A program made the position numbers and the translations under genes. Shown piece after piece: positions 24,372-31,633 of a stretch of DNA of 64,000 bases; position 1 is the stretch's first letter; each line of letters starts with the position of its first letter. This DNA comes from a virus: IMG/VR virus record IMGVR_UViG_3300050821_003228, positions 33,818 through 97,817 of that record; one strand, 5' to 3'. The notes under the pieces were generated by a model. The model did not search any database. It was not told the origin of the DNA and was given only the letters and a program-made list of their open reading frames with translations.

Positions 24372-24878
24372 ATGCAAGACTGTTTAGTGGTGGATTCAAC
24401 ACATCGGCCCATCGCTTACTGCTCTTGGATGGAAGCGGTCAAACTTTATTATGAAGGTGTAGCGGACATTATTAAAGAGGATGCTGAGAAAGAAATACAC
24501 TCGCCCTCTGTAACAATGAAGGTTCCAAGAGTTATAGCAATTAGGAATTACGTCTCGAAGAGATTCGGGCGCGATACTATAACACTTACAAGACGTAATA
24601 TTGCTATCCGTGATGAACGAAAATGTCAGTACTGCGGGCTGGAATTAAGTAATGATGAACAAACGCTTGATCACGTTATTCCCCGTTCTCGCGGCGGCAA
24701 GAGTTCATGGGATAACCTTATATTATGTTGCAAGCCATGTAACCGCTTAAAGGCAGATTTAACTGTTGAAGAAGCAGGAATGAAATTGTTAAGCATTCCA
24801 AAGAAACCCAAACCGGGAGTGCAGTACCGAGGAATCGGGCACGTTAGACCGGAATGGGCCGATTACGAGAGGAATTAG
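24372..24878 (+). CDS. HNH endonuclease (McrA/5-methylcytosine-type HNH)
   Basis: A 168-residue protein. N-terminal domain with VDSTHRPI..CSWMEAVKLYYEG and KVPRVIAIRNYV, then CQYCG, LDHVIPRSRGGKSSWDNLILCC and KPCNRLKADLT, the standard HNH core with zinc CxxC pairs. This type (HNH family with N-terminal VL..N..P...W..A) is common in bacteria and phages. Its stop overlaps the first base of the following tRNA. Confidence 0.85.
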   Translation: MQDCLVVDSTHRPIAYCSWMEAVKLYYEGVADIIKEDAEKEIHSPSVTMKVPRVIAIRNYVSKRFGRDTITLTRRNIAIRDERKCQYCGLELSNDEQTLDHVIPRSRGGKSSWDNLILCCKPCNRLKADLTVEEAGMKLLSIPKKPKPGVQYRGIGHVRPEWADYERN

Positions 24879-24952
24879 GCTGTTTAGCTCAAAGATGGAG
24901 CAAGCGTCTCATTAACGCAAGGCTATTGGTTTAAATCCAATAACAGCCACCA
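24878..24952 (+). tRNA. tRNA with CAT anticodon (elongator Met or Ile2)
   Basis: Acceptor GGCTGTT/AACAGCC, discriminator A, CCA; D stem GCTC/GAGC; anticodon loop CTCATTA on stem GCGT/ACGC; T arm TATTG-GTTTAAAT-CAATA. A paired 1:72 rules out initiator. Met versus lysidine-modified Ile cannot be settled from sequence. Confidence 0.82.
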
Positions 24953-24956
24953 AGTC

Positions 24957-25113
24957 GGGCCGGGGAGAGAGGTTAAATGGGAACTATGCCTATTCTCACA
25001 AGTGATTCCCACAACGGTCCATCAATTTTTGAGTAGCCCACATTGCTGAGGCAAGGCCAGCCCAAAGATAAACGGAAGAGAAAGCACCACAGCCTAGCGC
25101 CGTTTCTCAAAAA
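24957..25113 (+). ncRNA. Two-domain structured RNA between two CAT tRNAs
   Basis: Domain 1: GGGCCG (24957-24962) with CGGTCC (25015-25020), enclosing TGGGAA/TTCCCA (24978-24983 with 25006-25011). Domain 2: TTTTTGAG (25026-25033) with CTCAAAAA (25106-25113), extended inside by AAACGG/CCGTTT. No ORF and no known family recognised. Confidence 0.5.
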
Positions 25114-25124
25114 CCAATTTTTAT

Positions 25125-25201
25125 GGCGAGTTAGTAGCGTAGGACAATACGAGAGGCTCATAACCTCTAAACGGTGCGTGCAAATCCACCACTCGCAACC
25201 A
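25125..25201 (+). tRNA. Initiator-like tRNA-fMet(CAT)
   Basis: Anticodon arm AGAGG-CTCATAA-CCTCT. The 3' end CTCGCAACCA makes pair 1:72 a G-A mismatch, the hallmark unpaired position of initiators (C-A in E. coli). Only two of the three conserved G-C pairs of the anticodon stem are kept; T arm irregular. Confidence 0.75.
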
Positions 25202-25216
25202 ATTTAGTTGTACAAT

Positions 25217-25248
25217 AGTTACTAGGGAGAGAAACAGCTTCCTAGTAA
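25217..25248 (+). other. Hairpin between tRNAs
   Basis: GTTACTAGG pairs with CCTAGTAAC across a 14-nt loop. No T-run follows. Probably a processing signal within the tRNA transcript. Confidence 0.5.
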
Positions 25249-25258
25249 CAGCGCGTTT

Positions 25259-25336
25259 GTGGAATTAGTTTAAATGGCTTAGAACCCTTGACTTTCAATC
25301 AGGAAGATGCGAGTTCGACTCTCGTATTCCACACCA
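25259..25336 (+). tRNA. tRNA-Glu(TTC)
   Basis: Acceptor GTGGAAT/ATTCCAC, discriminator A, CCA; anticodon arm CTTGA-CTTTCAA-TCAGG; T arm GCGAG-TTCGACT-CTCGT. Confidence 0.85.
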
Positions 25337-25344
25337 AAATTTAT

Positions 25345-25434
25345 GGATAACGGGCAGGACGGGTAATGCAATGTCCTGCTAAGTCATGATAACCGAAAGG
25401 TTATAACCGAGTTCGACTCTCGGGTTATCCGCCA
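25345..25434 (+). tRNA. tRNA-Ser(GCT)
   Basis: Acceptor GGATAAC/GTTATCC, discriminator G, CCA; anticodon loop CTGCTAA on stem ATGTC/GTCAT (one mismatch); class II variable arm ATAACC-GAAA-GGTTAT; T arm CCGAG-TTCGACT-CTCGG. Confidence 0.88.
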
Positions 25435-25435
25435 C

Positions 25436-25528
25436 GGAAGGTACCGCTGAGAGGTCAGCAATTGGCTTTGAACACCAAGGAAACCGTATGCACTACGGTT
25501 TAGCGTTCGACTCGTTTATCTTCCGCCA
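25436..25528 (+). tRNA. tRNA-Ser(TGA)
   Basis: Acceptor GGAAGGT/ATCTTCC, discriminator G, CCA; anticodon loop TTTGAAC on stem TTGG/CCAA; class II variable arm AACCGTA/TACGGTT; T-loop TTCGACT. Confidence 0.88.
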
Positions 25529-25529
25529 C

Positions 25530-25603
25530 GAAGCTGTCATCTAATGATAGGATAGAACTTTCTCAAGGTTTTAATACGGGTTTGACTCCCGTCAGCTTCA
25601 CCA
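25530..25603 (+). tRNA. tRNA-Glu(CTC)
   Basis: Acceptor GAAGCTG/CAGCTTC, discriminator A, CCA; D stem ATC/GAT; anticodon arm GAACT-TTCTCAA-GGTTT (G-U rich); T arm ACGGG-TTTGACT-CCCGT. Confidence 0.83.
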
Positions 25604-25634
25604 AATTTAATGGGATCATTGATCCCGCCAAATC

Positions 25635-25659
25635 AGACTCACTTCGGTGGGTCTTTTTT
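25635..25659 (+). terminator. Rho-independent terminator ending the second tRNA island
   Basis: AGACTCAC-TTCG-GTGGGTCT stem closed by a TTCG tetraloop, followed by a run of six T. Confidence 0.92.
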
Positions 25660-25673
25660 ATTTTAAGGAACTA

Positions 25674-27182
25674 ATGCCAGTTACTATTGATGAAATCTAT
25701 GGCGGAAAATTTTCTAATCCTGACGGATCACCGTTAAACGGTGGAAAAATTCTTTTCCAGTTATCAACAAATGCAATGGTCACTGGCGGGGATGAACAAA
25801 TAGCTCAAGGCCATATCATTGCTTACACATTAGATTCTAACGGCAGTGTGCCCGGTCCTGATACTAGTCATGTACTTTGGGGCAATGATCAATTAACGCC
25901 TACTAATACTTATTATATTGTACGCCTTTATAATGCAAATGGTCAACTCGTTGCTGGCCCGATGAACGGGGTAATTCAAGGGACATCACCGATTGATTTA
26001 GGTTCTGTCAATTTTTCAAGTGGCGCGGGTTCGGGCGGTATTGGCTCTAGTCTTCTATTACAAACGAATGATGTTAACAATACAAATCAAGCTTTATTAG
26101 ATTTGAAACAAGGCTCTAATATCAGCCTTGCAAACGTCAACGGTGTAACAACTATTACAGGCACGGCTGTTCCTATTACACTACAAACAAACGGAACGCC
26201 CAATTCTAACCAAAGTCTATTAAATATTGCTCAAGGCAGCAATATGACAATTAGTAACTCAGCCGGGACAACGACTATTACCGGGCCAACTCCCCCTCTA
26301 TTACAGACTAATGGTAGCACAAATTCAAGCCAAACGCAACTAAATCTTGCTGCTGGAACGGGTATCAGTCTTGCTAACGTTACTGGTACTACAATGGTGA
26401 CTAACAGTGCTCCCGCCTTGCCATCGGCCCAAATTGGAGATGTCGCTCGCTTTAATGTTAACGGTGATTCATTGTGGGATAGTGTCAATTTTGCCACTAA
26501 AGCAGTAACAATCTTCGCTAATTATGCTCAAGGTGATTTAGAAGCATATGGAGCAACTAAAAATAACCCTACCGTTAATTCACCAAGTCACGGCACAGTC
26601 GCACCAACTGCGACAGATAGTGGAGCATACAACCAATCCGCCCCTGCTACCGCATCTACTAGCACTGTCTTAGGGTTTACTGAAGGCGCAAATCCGAACT
26701 TTGGTGGTTATGGATTTGGAGCATTCTATCGTTGGTCACTTCGTTATGCTCTTGGCGTTACAACTAATGCCCGATTTTGGTTAGGAATTACTGCGTATAA
26801 TACAAGTGGTGGTGGTACAGAAGGACAAGACCCGAAAGCTTCTGCTAGTTTTGCTACTAATACTCCAAACCGTTCTACAATAGCGTTTCGTTATTCGGCG
26901 GGCACCGATACGACATGGAAAGCTACGACACAGGTGACGGGCGGTTCTCAAACTGTTGTTGATACAACTGTTGCAGTTGATACTAATCCACATAATTTTG
27001 AATTCACTTATGATGGAACAACAGTACGATTTTATATTGATACAGTGTTACGGGCATCAATAACAACGAATATACCGGCAGCTAATGCTAACCCGTTTAT
27101 GCAAATTGCTGTAGTTGATAATCAAAATACAAATAATGCAGTATCAGCCACGATTTATCATGGCTTTCTTTCTTTGAAATAA
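25674..27182 (+). CDS. Tail fibre / receptor-binding-like protein with three internal repeats
   Basis: 502 residues from the ATG at 25674 (AAGGAACTA in front; the frame from 25647 overlaps the terminator). The N-terminus YGGKFSNPDGSPLNGGKILFQL resembles phage fibre attachment domains. Residues about 130-245 hold three imperfect 38-residue repeats of the pattern LQTNG..N.NQ.LLNL.QGSNISL.N..GTTTITG. The C-terminal about 200 residues (WSLRYALGV..ARFWLGITAYN, DTNPHNFEFTYDGTTVRFYID) look like a lectin-like jelly roll. Confidence 0.7.
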   Translation: MPVTIDEIYGGKFSNPDGSPLNGGKILFQLSTNAMVTGGDEQIAQGHIIAYTLDSNGSVPGPDTSHVLWGNDQLTPTNTYYIVRLYNANGQLVAGPMNGVIQGTSPIDLGSVNFSSGAGSGGIGSSLLLQTNDVNNTNQALLDLKQGSNISLANVNGVTTITGTAVPITLQTNGTPNSNQSLLNIAQGSNMTISNSAGTTTITGPTPPLLQTNGSTNSSQTQLNLAAGTGISLANVTGTTMVTNSAPALPSAQIGDVARFNVNGDSLWDSVNFATKAVTIFANYAQGDLEAYGATKNNPTVNSPSHGTVAPTATDSGAYNQSAPATASTSTVLGFTEGANPNFGGYGFGAFYRWSLRYALGVTTNARFWLGITAYNTSGGGTEGQDPKASASFATNTPNRSTIAFRYSAGTDTTWKATTQVTGGSQTVVDTTVAVDTNPHNFEFTYDGTTVRFYIDTVLRASITTNIPAANANPFMQIAVVDNQNTNNAVSATIYHGFLSLK

Positions 27183-27184
27183 TT

Positions 27185-27403
27185 ATGACGACGACGATTT
27201 CACAAGTCAAGTTTCCAAAAATGTATATTAAAGGCGGGCAAGGTAATATTGCCGATGTCAATAATAGTTCCCAATTATTAACCAACACTGGTGGAGTAGG
27301 AATTTCAATTTTAAGTATGGGTTCGCAATCAATGATTGCCGGGCCAAGCGGTTATATAGCCAACGTTTCATCAACCGGCGATTTACAAACAACGAACGGA
27401 TAA
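27185..27403 (+). CDS. Short fibre-associated protein
   Basis: A 72-residue protein starting 2 nt after the fibre gene. Its core GPSGYIANVSSTGDLQTT is nearly repeated at the start of the 27974 gene (GPSGYIADVTSAGQLQTT), with a GIY-YIG gene inserted between the two. Confidence 0.6.
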   Translation: MTTTISQVKFPKMYIKGGQGNIADVNNSSQLLTNTGGVGISILSMGSQSMIAGPSGYIANVSSTGDLQTTNG

Positions 27404-27404
27404 C

Positions 27405-27968
27405 ATGAAAGTTTATTACACCTATTTATGGTTGCGCGAAGACGGAACGCCTTACTATGTGGGTAAAGGGACTGGCATTAGAGCGTTTACTAATAGTTCA
27501 CATAATGTTCATAAACCTTTAGATGAATCTTTAATTTTAACACAAGAATTTCCTGATGAACAATCCGCTTTTGCTGCTGAAAAATTTCTGATTGCCTATT
27601 ACGGACGTAAAGATTTAGGTACAGGATGCCTTCGCAATTTAACCGACGGTGGGGAAAATCCTCCAACACATAGAAGAGGCAATCCGGGTCATATACCTTG
27701 GAACAAGGGTAAACCGTGGTCTGAAGAAATTAAATTAAAATTTAGTAACGCGAAAAAAGGAAAACCTTCAAACTGGTCGGGGATGAAAGCATCTGATGAA
27801 TTAAGACGAAAATTAAGTCGAGCACACTCTAAGTTTACGCAAGAACAAATAAATGAAATAAAAGAATTAAGAAAACAAGGTATTAAATATCAAGTTATAG
27901 GAAAACAATTTGATATAAGTGCTAGTTATGTTGGTGAAATTTGTTCTGGAAAGAAGTGTAATTTCTAA
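27405..27968 (+). CDS. GIY-YIG homing endonuclease
   Basis: A 187-residue protein. YYTYLWLREDGTPYYVGKGTGIRAF is a GIY-YIG domain N-terminus (the YIG-equivalent is YVG), with the later FLIAYYGRKDLG and N..DGGE. It is followed by NUMOD-type DNA-binding segments (GNPGHIPWNKGKPWSEE, KLSRAHSKFTQEQINEIKELR) and a helix-turn-helix tail. Such enzymes are seg/hom-type selfish elements. It is packed between two related fibre genes with no intron visible. Confidence 0.85.
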   Translation: MKVYYTYLWLREDGTPYYVGKGTGIRAFTNSSHNVHKPLDESLILTQEFPDEQSAFAAEKFLIAYYGRKDLGTGCLRNLTDGGENPPTHRRGNPGHIPWNKGKPWSEEIKLKFSNAKKGKPSNWSGMKASDELRRKLSRAHSKFTQEQINEIKELRKQGIKYQVIGKQFDISASYVGEICSGKKCNF

Positions 27969-27973
27969 AAAAT

Positions 27974-28675
27974 ATGGCTAATACTATAAATCAAATAAAT
28001 TTTCCAAAAGTTTTCGTGGTTGGTCCGAGCGGTTATATTGCCGATGTGACGAGCGCGGGGCAGCTTCAAACTACTGGAAGTGGAGCAAGCGGTAGCGTCA
28101 CTAGTGTAGGAACTGCCGGTATTGCTACAGGTGGGCCGATTACTACAACCGGAACTGTAACAGTTCTAGGTTCTGGTAATACGACAACTGCTGTTACAGC
28201 CGGAGCTAGTGTCGCTGGCGCTGCTAATAACGACGTTCTAGTTGCTGACGGTTCAGGTAATGCTAAAGATAGTGGCGTATTGATTGGTAGTCTCGCCCCA
28301 TTAGCATCGCCCGCATTCACTGGTAATGCATCTGCTATCAATATTACAATTTCAGGCGCACAGGTTAACACACCGACAATAATTGCGTTCTCTGCTACAC
28401 CCACTTTTAACGCGGCTACAGCTAACAACTTTAAAATTACATTGACCGGTAACGTTACTAGCTCAACACTCTCAGGAGCAACAGCGGGCCAAAGAATAAT
28501 AATGGAAATTATACAAGATGGGTCCGGGGGACACACTTTTGTATGGCCTAGTAATATGAAAAATACAATGAATATCGCTGATCAAGCGGCAGGAGCAAAC
28601 GAAGTCTCATTACAAGAATTTTACTATGATGGTACGAACGCCTATGCGCTTACGACCGGAATGATATACCCATAA
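27974..28675 (+). CDS. Fibre / virion protein
   Basis: A 233-residue protein. N-terminus paralogous to the 27185 gene, middle Gly/Thr/Ala-rich with LASPAFTGNAS (a module frequent in tail fibres), and C-terminal IIMEIIQDGSGGHTFVWPSN, resembling fibre-tip domains. Structural role inferred. Confidence 0.65.
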   Translation: MANTINQINFPKVFVVGPSGYIADVTSAGQLQTTGSGASGSVTSVGTAGIATGGPITTTGTVTVLGSGNTTTAVTAGASVAGAANNDVLVADGSGNAKDSGVLIGSLAPLASPAFTGNASAINITISGAQVNTPTIIAFSATPTFNAATANNFKITLTGNVTSSTLSGATAGQRIIMEIIQDGSGGHTFVWPSNMKNTMNIADQAAGANEVSLQEFYYDGTNAYALTTGMIYP

Positions 28676-28682
28676 GGATTTA

Positions 28683-31538
28683 ATGAAAAAGATAATCACA
28701 GTTTTATTAACTATTATAGCGTGTCTCGGCGTTTCTGTAGCCCAAAACTCGTCTGTCAACAGTTTAACATTTGGGCCGCGCTATACAGTAAGTACGTTAC
28801 CCGCCGCTGCATCAAATAATAAAAGAATTTTTGAAATTACAGACGGTACTACAGGGGCAGATTGTACAGTCGGGGGCGGTAGCTCAGTTAATCTTTGCCA
28901 ATCAAACGGCAGTGTATATGCTTCTTTGAATACTAATAGCATTACTTCAATAGTGACAGCAAACCAAATAGCTGCTGCCGCAAAATGTAATGATATATCT
29001 GTCTCAGCTAATACTATTACCTGTAACCCTACGAATGCTTTGACTGCTTATGTCGATGGAACATTGTTGGAAGTAAAAGTAGCTAATACTGACACCGGAG
29101 CTACAACAATTAACGTTTCATCTATTGGTAGTAAAAATGTAAAGTCTAGTCTTGGCAATCCAACCGCATTAAGTGGCGGTGAATTGGCCGCTGGATCAAC
29201 TTATTTATTATATTACGATGGAACACAATTCGTAATGATGAACGATTTTGCTTGGGTAGATGCAGCAACATTCCCTGGAGCAACGGCTGATGTTCAAATT
29301 GCTAATGCAATTACTGCCGGATGTACAAGCCGTTCGGCTGTTGTTGAAGCACGAAACCTTGTTTCTCCAGTTTTTGTTGCTAACCCATTTCAGGCATTAA
29401 TTGGGGCCGGATATAAGCCTTCTTGTACTGGAATATTGTTACTTCCGTCAGGTGTTGTAACAGTTAATGTGCCGTTAATTATTCCGGGCGGTTGGAGAGT
29501 TCTTGGCGTAGGCGCTAATGATACGTTGAATAATGCTAATTCTACTGAAATTTTAGCTTCTGCTACCAATTTTAAAGGGCCATATTCAGCCGGAACAGCG
29601 GCTAATGCGGTCTGTTCTGGAACACCGCTGACTTGCGCTATCACAGGTACAACAACATCATGGACAACAGCTAATATATCTCTTGGTATGCGTTTTACAA
29701 TGTGTACAGCCGCGATTACAGGAACAGCTTGTGGCGGAACCCCCGCAGCTAACGCTGTCACCGGATTAATTACAACGATTACAGATAGTACACACATTAC
29801 GATTACAACGAATCAGGCGTATTCATCTAATACAGCGTCTAGTTATGTCATAGTGCCTTCTGTAGTTGAAATGGGTGATGAATCTGGTGTAGCTTCTCAG
29901 CCGGGCAACTTTGATGTCGGCATTGGTGGGTTTGTAATTCAAACTAATAATATAACAGGTGTAAATGGTCTAGCTAATTATAGCTGCCAAAACTTATGTC
30001 ATTTTATTGATAGTATTTTTATTCATCCTGCACCTAGCGCAATCGGGTTCGATATGGAAAGTCCACAAGCACAAAATTCTGGACCTTTTTATCCATTATG
30101 GGTTGTAGGACAAACTGGCGGTTGTAATACAAGTACAATTGGAATTGTTGTTCGTGCTTCAACTTCTATGCCGTTCGCTCTTGATAATGCCAGCGTATTT
30201 TTAAACCAATGTGGCGCGGTCGGTACCGGCATTGCTGTTGAAGGGCCGATGACATTGAATAACGCTCACGTTGGCGTTAGTAGCACTGCTGGAACTGGTG
30301 TAGCTGTAGATGTCGGAGATGCAGTAACTTGTCCACAGATTTGTGAAGGTGGAGCACTTGCGGCTAACGGTGCAGCTATTAACAATTTGAATATCACGGC
30401 CAATGGATTGACTGGCTTAAAATTTGGTAGCACTGCTAGAAATTTCATCGCTAGTAAGATTGTAGACGCTAGTTCTGGCGGATATACTAATCTATTCGCT
30501 GAGGGTGCGCGTGGCTGTACAATTCCTATCAGTACAGTAAGATTAGAAACATATATCGTTGGAGATTCAGCAAGTACGTACTATTCTAGTTCTGAAGCGA
30601 CAAGCACAGGAACAGGATCATGTACTGGAATGGGCACTTTAGGCATAATTACTGGAGTTATTGGTACAGCTTCAACTACACCTAATTTCTGTGCAACTGA
30701 TACAGGAAGCGCAAACGCGTATGCAATCGCTCCCTCTCCCGCTGCTACATTGACTACTAATACTTGGGTTTGTTTCCAAGTTGCCAACGCTAATACAACG
30801 GCCTCAACCCTTGCGGTCAATGGTTTGGCTGCTAAAAACTTAACAAAGAATGGTAACACCGCTTTGGCAAACGGCGATTTATTTACAGGAACTTATTACA
30901 TTGCTATTTATGACGGAACAGAATGGCAGTTAGTAACTAACATTCCCGGTTCATTATCAGCATCAAGTACAACCTTATCAAATAACGTAATACCAAAGGG
31001 TGCAGGAGCACATAAACTTACTAACGGTGGTATAACTGATAACGTAAATATTACTTCCTCAGAAATTTTCTCGGGCGGCAACACTGTTCGATTAACTGCC
31101 GATAGTAGTGGCATTACAGCTACAACTCCGGGCACAACGTTCCTAACTCTTGGCACCTTGATTGCAAACACTAATTACTCATTTACTTGTGAAATATTGT
31201 ATAGTCAGGCAACTGCTGCCGTGCTAGACGGGTTTTCTGTGCAAGCAGCCACGAACGCGGCGACCGATTGGGATGCGTGGGGAACGATGTATACAGCCGA
31301 TCCTTTAACTGGAACCGTGGTAGGATCACAAAGTTCGGCTTTACGAGTAACTACAACGACAGCAACACCGATTGTTACAGCTACTCCTGCCGCAACTGCA
31401 ACTGTATATCAGGCAAGAATAGCGGGTAATATTCAAGTTGGTGCAAGTGTTCCAACAATTAATATTCTTGCATTCACTGGAAACGCCTCAGATGCAGTAA
31501 CAATTAAAGCAGGGTCGTTCTGTTCGGTACACATTTAA
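28683..31538 (+). CDS. Large exported fibre or spike protein
   Basis: 951 residues with Sec signal MKKIITVLLTIIACLGVSVAQ, then FGPRYTVSTLPAAASNNKRIFEITDG. The pattern ANAITAGCTSRSAVVEARNL...GILLLPSGVVTVNVPLIIPGGWRVLGVG (residues about 205-285) is the entry of a right-handed beta-helix (pectate-lyase-like) as in spikes and depolymerases. A C-terminal jelly-roll-like segment follows. The signal peptide on a spike-like protein is unusual. Confidence 0.65.
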   Translation: MKKIITVLLTIIACLGVSVAQNSSVNSLTFGPRYTVSTLPAAASNNKRIFEITDGTTGADCTVGGGSSVNLCQSNGSVYASLNTNSITSIVTANQIAAAAKCNDISVSANTITCNPTNALTAYVDGTLLEVKVANTDTGATTINVSSIGSKNVKSSLGNPTALSGGELAAGSTYLLYYDGTQFVMMNDFAWVDAATFPGATADVQIANAITAGCTSRSAVVEARNLVSPVFVANPFQALIGAGYKPSCTGILLLPSGVVTVNVPLIIPGGWRVLGVGANDTLNNANSTEILASATNFKGPYSAGTAANAVCSGTPLTCAITGTTTSWTTANISLGMRFTMCTAAITGTACGGTPAANAVTGLITTITDSTHITITTNQAYSSNTASSYVIVPSVVEMGDESGVASQPGNFDVGIGGFVIQTNNITGVNGLANYSCQNLCHFIDSIFIHPAPSAIGFDMESPQAQNSGPFYPLWVVGQTGGCNTSTIGIVVRASTSMPFALDNASVFLNQCGAVGTGIAVEGPMTLNNAHVGVSSTAGTGVAVDVGDAVTCPQICEGGALAANGAAINNLNITANGLTGLKFGSTARNFIASKIVDASSGGYTNLFAEGARGCTIPISTVRLETYIVGDSASTYYSSSEATSTGTGSCTGMGTLGIITGVIGTASTTPNFCATDTGSANAYAIAPSPAATLTTNTWVCFQVANANTTASTLAVNGLAAKNLTKNGNTALANGDLFTGTYYIAIYDGTEWQLVTNIPGSLSASSTTLSNNVIPKGAGAHKLTNGGITDNVNITSSEIFSGGNTVRLTADSSGITATTPGTTFLTLGTLIANTNYSFTCEILYSQATAAVLDGFSVQAATNAATDWDAWGTMYTADPLTGTVVGSQSSALRVTTTTATPIVTATPAATATVYQARIAGNIQVGASVPTINILAFTGNASDAVTIKAGSFCSVHI

Positions 31539-31567
31539 TTGACAAAGCTGTAAAAATATAGTATTAT
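31539..31567 (+). promoter_or_regulatory. Sigma70-type promoter of the RNR gene
   Basis: TTGACA at 31539, 17-nt spacer, TATTAT at 31562. Confidence 0.8.
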
Positions 31568-31585
31568 TATAAATACGATAGGTGT

Positions 31586-31619
31586 GGGGTATCTCAATGA
31601 GAGATACCCCTCATTTTTC
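31586..31619 (+). promoter_or_regulatory. Perfect hairpin in the RNR leader, possible attenuator
   Basis: GGGGTATCTC-AATGA-GAGATACCCC, a perfect 10-bp hairpin 10 nt into the transcript, followed by TCATTTTTCATTT and then the AGAAAGG ribosome site. It could act as an attenuator or an mRNA stabiliser. Confidence 0.6.
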
Positions 31620-31633
31620 ATTTAGAAAGGTTT

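Noticed and set aside
25145-25165. Sarcin-ricin loop mimic (TACGAGAGG)
   Set aside because: The similarity is part of the anticodon region of tRNA-fMet and lacks the surrounding loop.
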